This document shows, in pieces, positions 61,021 to 64,000 of a DNA stretch of 64,000 bases (positions within the stretch are counted from its first letter, which is position 1; every line of letters begins with the position of its first letter). The position numbers and the translations under genes are program-made. The notes under the pieces were generated by a model. That model ran no database searches and was not told where the DNA came from. It saw nothing but the letters and a program-made list of their open reading frames with translations. Source of the DNA: Paraflavitalea sp. CAU 1676 (GTDB lineage: Bacteria > Bacteroidota > Bacteroidia > Chitinophagales > Chitinophagaceae); the NCBI RefSeq assembly GCF_029223285.1, contig NZ_JARHUJ010000009.1, positions 470,504 through 534,503 of the forward strand. Direction: 5' to 3'.

Positions 61021-61122
61021 GAAGTTGATTGATACTGGATTTTAGGATTTTCCTGGATATTGGATATTGTAACTGGTCTTTTCCTGGATATTGGAATGAT
61101 TGATAAGCTATCAATCAACTTC
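61021..61122. repeat. Inverted repeat flanking two direct repeats
   Basis: GAAGTTGATTGATA (61021-61034) and its exact reverse complement TATCAATCAACTTC (61109-61122) bracket 74 bases. Inside, TTTTCCTGGATATTGGA occurs at 61048-61064 and 61079-61095, 31 bases apart. TGATTGATA at 61097-61105 also pairs with TATCAATCA at 61109-61117, so the right arm can form a small hairpin by itself. Confidence 0.75.
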
Positions 61123-61590
61123 GAATACAAAGATATATCCACAAAGAAATGTTAACAAGAGCAATACTTCTCGATTTAAAAAATTCGGTATTTACTGCAG
61201 GTATCGTAAGTGTTTCAGTGGGTTACTAGTATAGTAACGAGGTAGGTGTAGGAAAAATACGAGGTTAGGGCCAGATTGGTCCGTTTTGGTTGATCCCTGT
61301 CAAATTTTGAATAAGGAAGTTACAGGTTATCCACATGCCAACAGCTATATTAAAAAGATTTAATCCGTTGAGCTCTCCCGTTATTTAAGGTTACTCACCG
61401 TCGATTCAGGGGCACTCGGCGAATAAACTTTCAAGCCGCGGGTTTCCACAACATCTTTGTATCGGTTTATGTAAGGAACCCTTTTTAACCCCCTAAACAA
61501 TCAGGTGTTTCTGTTAATCCGAACATTCATGGAATCAGATCTCAGATGGTCTGTACACTTTGTCTCTGATTAAAAGATTTTCCCCCTAAG

Positions 61591-61620
61591 TGGGCCGGTT
61601 AGTGATAACCGGCCCATTTT
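61591..61620 (+). terminator. Orphan terminator hairpin
   Basis: TGGGCCGGTTA, loop GTGA, TAACCGGCCCA, then TTTTATT on the plus strand. No plus-strand protein gene lies in the 935 bases before it, so it may end a small RNA, or a long 3' end of the permease transcript. Confidence 0.7.
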
Positions 61621-61645
61621 ATTCGGGGAAACTTCTTCTTGCAAA

Positions 61646-63526
61646 TTACCGGCCAGTTTTTAAAAACCGTCCCTTAAACACCGGTTGTTTTTTTCCCGCC
61701 TTCGTCAATTGCAAATAATACATACCGTTAGGAAGCGTTCCCAGCGGCTGGCTGATGATGTTTGAGCCGCGTTGAACCGTTACGGTAGCCGACAACACTG
61801 TACGACCGTTGGCATCGTACACCGCCAACCGCAATGGAGTGTTCTCCTCGCTGTGAAGTTCCACCATTAGCTGGTCGCGGACCGGGTTGCCCAATATGCT
61901 GCCGGCGCGTTGATCATCGTTACCCGCAACACGGACCATACGGGAGATCGTGCGTTTATCATTAATATCTACAGCGATGATCCTGTAAAAGGCTATGGAC
62001 TGGTGCAACAGGGCGCGATCATCCCTGTATTGATAACGATCCATATTATCCCGGTAAGGGATCGAGGCAATCGCCTGAAAGGAGGAACCGTCATTGCTTT
62101 TCTCCACAATGAATTGTTTGCCTTCGGGATTGGGTTCAATCACCCAATCCAGCAAAGCGTCTTCTCCATTCCTTCGGCCATCGAATTGCAGGAAGTGGAT
62201 CGGCAGCGTACCACTCGCGCTCACCAGGGTTAGCCAAACCGACCGTGGCCAGGGATTGCCTGGCGCAGAACCGTCATTCGAGTTGGCCTGCCCCAGCATC
62301 AGGAAATTATTGGGGGAGAGCTCTATCACCTGCATACCCCAGTCATTGAGGGTGCCGCCAACACATTTCTGCCATTCCAGGCTGCCATTATCCCGCAGTT
62401 TAAGCAGCCAGCCATCATGTTCACCATAACTCGATTCAATATCTCCATGATCACCACCCAGGGTTTCGGCAGTACACGCGGCAATAAATCCGCCATCACT
62501 CGTAGGTTCAATGCCATAGGCCAGATCGGCGATCACCCCACCGTATGCCCGCTTCCATACTATGCCGCCCGTATTGTCTATACGCAGGAACCAGCAGTCC
62601 GTATCGCCATTGTTGCTGGGTACATCCCCATCTCCGGAATAGGTGTAGCCGGCAATCACAAAGCCACCCGGCGCTTCACAAATACCCAGCACATAATCTT
62701 CGTCGGTGCCCCCATAACATTTACTCCATACGATAACTCCTGTATTATTCATTTTTGCCACCCAATAGTCGTACCGGTTCACGTTGTGGTTGCCGCTTAC
62801 ATCGCCATCATTACCCCGCGAACACATCGCCAGCATATAACCTCCGTCGGCCGTGAGTACGAAATTCCCAAACAATTCGTGGTCTGTGCTGCCGATGCAA
62901 CGCTGCCATTGAATGGCACCGCCATTATCCAGCTTCACGATCCAGGCATCGCGGTTGCCATGCGAAATGCCCACATCGCCCGTATTGCTCGACTGGGTGG
63001 TGCCCGCCAGCAGAAAACCTCCATCCGGCGTTTGTCTGATCTTGAAGTCCGATTCGTCATTGGCCCCACCATAGGTCTTTGCCCATTGAATAGCGCCTGC
63101 ACCAGTCAGTTTTACCACAAAAGCGTCCCAGCCGCCATGATTAACCGTAATATCGCCGTTGGTTGACTGGGTAACCCCCACTACGATATAGCCGCCATCG
63201 GCTGTTTGCTGAATACTGGTGCCCCCCGTTCCGTTGCCGGAGGCAAGGTCTGCTCCACTGCCGCCAAGACATTTTTGCCACGTTACGCCATAAGTGGCAT
63301 CCAGCTTTACCACCCATAGGTCCGACGACCCGCCTTTATAGTCGCTCACGATCCCGCCATTGGCATGTATCACGCCAAGCAGGATATAGCCGCCGTCGCT
63401 GGTCTTTACGAAACTTTGACCGCCTGCACCGGCGGCATTACCATAAAATTTGTTGAGGGTAACAATGGGTTGAGCCATAGCACCCACGGAAAAGCACAAT
63501 AAGCAGAGGCCAATAATTCTTTTCAT
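61646..63526 (-). CDS. T9SS-sorted repeat protein
   Basis: A 626-residue exported protein. After the signal (IIGLCLLCFSVGAMAQ) come about seven repeats of ~55-60 residues with the pattern D-x-W-V-V/A-K-L-D-x-x-G-x-I-x-W-x-K-x-x-G-G-x-x-x-D followed by T-x-D-G-G-Y/F-x-x-x-G, which should build a beta-propeller-like body. From about residue 450 a beta-sandwich follows, and the last ~80 residues are a type A T9SS sorting domain (ILGNPVRDQLMVELHS, LAVYDANGRTVLS, LPNGMYYLQLTKAGKK). The protein is thus secreted by the type IX system and probably attached to the surface. Start at 63526. Confidence 0.92.
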   Translation of the reverse strand: MKRIIGLCLLCFSVGAMAQPIVTLNKFYGNAAGAGGQSFVKTSDGGYILLGVIHANGGIVSDYKGGSSDLWVVKLDATYGVTWQKCLGGSGADLASGNGTGGTSIQQTADGGYIVVGVTQSTNGDITVNHGGWDAFVVKLTGAGAIQWAKTYGGANDESDFKIRQTPDGGFLLAGTTQSSNTGDVGISHGNRDAWIVKLDNGGAIQWQRCIGSTDHELFGNFVLTADGGYMLAMCSRGNDGDVSGNHNVNRYDYWVAKMNNTGVIVWSKCYGGTDEDYVLGICEAPGGFVIAGYTYSGDGDVPSNNGDTDCWFLRIDNTGGIVWKRAYGGVIADLAYGIEPTSDGGFIAACTAETLGGDHGDIESSYGEHDGWLLKLRDNGSLEWQKCVGGTLNDWGMQVIELSPNNFLMLGQANSNDGSAPGNPWPRSVWLTLVSASGTLPIHFLQFDGRRNGEDALLDWVIEPNPEGKQFIVEKSNDGSSFQAIASIPYRDNMDRYQYRDDRALLHQSIAFYRIIAVDINDKRTISRMVRVAGNDDQRAGSILGNPVRDQLMVELHSEENTPLRLAVYDANGRTVLSATVTVQRGSNIISQPLGTLPNGMYYLQLTKAGKKQPVFKGRFLKTGR

Positions 63527-63604
63527 AGTATGAAGAATGATTAATAGACAACAGGAAGCACACGGAAACAAGAGGAGGGTGTATCGAAAGAGGGTGAAGA
63601 GGGG

Positions 63605-63612
63605 CGAAGGTA
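63605..63612 (-). promoter_or_regulatory. Candidate -7 element of the T9SS protein gene
   Basis: Minus strand TACCTTCG followed by CC, a one-base variant of TAnnTTTG, 79 bases before the start at 63526. Confidence 0.35.
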
Positions 63613-63884
63613 TAGGTATGCATCCAACCCAACAGGCATTAGTTGCTCAAATGGCGTTATTGACTGTTCGAAATGCAGATTAGGCAGCGCAAATGTCTGA
63701 GCCTCGTTCGTTTCTTATTCATGATTTGTTCGCTCCTTCTTCGGTATTTTCTTAGGATCATGCGCTTTAACAGCGAATCAGGTACGAACGATTTCCGGAC
63801 GAGGTATACCTGATGAGTAGCGTAAGAATAGTGCAGTCAATAAGAAGGTACGCAGGAGGTGGATAAGGGAGCGGCCCTGTCCTT

Positions 63885-64000
63885 TGCTAAAATAACTATA
63901 CAGGTTTCCGGTGATGTCTAAAAGGGTTATACAGTAAAATAACCCTGTCTAAAGTAGTTATACAATGTTAGATAATTTCTTGCTTATTTGACTATACAGG
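63885..64000. repeat. Four ~20-base direct repeats, possible transposon end
   Basis: Copies at 63885-63904, 63915-63935, 63946-63966 and 63981-64000 share TG(T)CTAAA-like beginnings and end in YTATACAR. The first and last read TGCTAAAATAACTATACAGG and TGCTTATTTGACTATACAGG. Spacing between TATACA cores is 31, 31 and 34 bases. Arrays of this kind occur at ends of elements whose transposase binds several sites, such as IS21-like or Tn7-like ends. The element would continue beyond the right edge. Confidence 0.5.

Larger units (their letters stand above)
60656..61645. other. 1 kb non-coding region rich in short repeats
   Basis: No credible gene. From 60.84 to 61.01 kb it contains many degenerate TTGGAC/CTGGACGG units, then an inverted repeat pair around two 17-base direct repeats (61021-61122), then plain sequence and an orphan terminator at 61591. 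Origin and role unknown. Confidence 0.6.
63527..64000. other. Right-edge non-coding region
   Basis: No gene seen in the last 474 bases. The final ~115 bases hold a direct-repeat array, described separately. Confidence 0.6.

Noticed and set aside
63885..64000. CRISPR array
   Set aside because: Repeats are only ~20 bases, imperfect, and the spacers would be only ~10 bases; a transposase-binding array fits better.

Overview
This 64 kb window looks like chromosomal DNA of a Bacteroidota bacterium, most likely of the Chitinophagaceae or a close relative. The reasons are the Bacteroidota -7 promoter motif TAnnTTTG (often TAnnTTTGC) just before many start codons, the near absence of Shine-Dalgarno sites, a type IX secretion (T9SS) C-terminal sorting domain, WG-repeat and PafA-like proteins, an FtsK-LolA gene pair and a clade II (Sec-type) nitrous oxide reductase. 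The assignment is inferred from gene content, not from a marker gene. Most of the window is well-packed housekeeping and accessory genes on both strands. I saw no rRNA, tRNA, CRISPR array or prophage.

Layout. 0-4.6 kb: 3' part of ribD coupled to a YigZ-family gene, a 3-hydroxybutyryl-CoA dehydrogenase, a YqhA-like membrane protein and a CoA-transferase. 4.8-12.7 kb: a nitrous oxide respiration cluster in the order cytochrome c lipoprotein, nosZ, a nosL fused to a membrane domain, nosD, nosF, nosY, then hemN. The four accessory genes overlap or touch. The cytochrome can feed electrons to NosZ, while NosL/D/F/Y supply copper or sulfur for its CuZ centre. 12.8-21.6 kb: small membrane proteins, an XRE regulator, a site-2-protease/TPR protein, two paralogous secreted proteins (one with WG repeats), a phosphoesterase, a GyrI-like protein and a gene-poor stretch with several hairpins. 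21.7-28.1 kb: an Mrp Fe-S carrier ATPase, a PaiB-like protein, a GDPD lipoprotein, an unusual SDR, kynureninase and pyrF.

28.2-36.4 kb: YjbR- and YCII-family genes, an ECF sigma/anti-sigma/adhesin-like operon, a glutaryl-CoA-type dehydrogenase, a GNAT-shikimate kinase fusion, a DUF423 protein and a 7TM sensor histidine kinase. 36.4-45.4 kb: ftsK, lolA, ubiX, a thioredoxin-like lipoprotein, an alpha-oxoamine synthase (sphingolipid/sulfonolipid type or glycine acetyltransferase) and a PafA-type phosphatase. 45.5-53 kb: an M16 protease, a HEIGH-type metallopeptidase, a His/Gly-tailed protein and two unrelated fructose-bisphosphate aldolases (class I and class II) side by side. 53-60.7 kb: small accessory genes including a truncated glyoxalase, a DEDD exonuclease, a VOC protein, a protein with kinase-like motifs, a metal-receptor protein lacking a signal peptide and a FtsX/MacB-type permease. 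60.7-64 kb: a 1 kb non-coding stretch rich in short repeats, a T9SS-sorted repeat protein, and four ~20 bp direct repeats at the right edge that resemble a transposon end.

The most notable observations are a two-copy ~37 nt RNA-like element followed each time by a terminator hairpin, the NosL membrane fusion with a strong stem-loop after nosZ, the GNAT-AroK fusion, the kinase-like unknown protein, the shared secreted domain, and the repeat array at the right edge.
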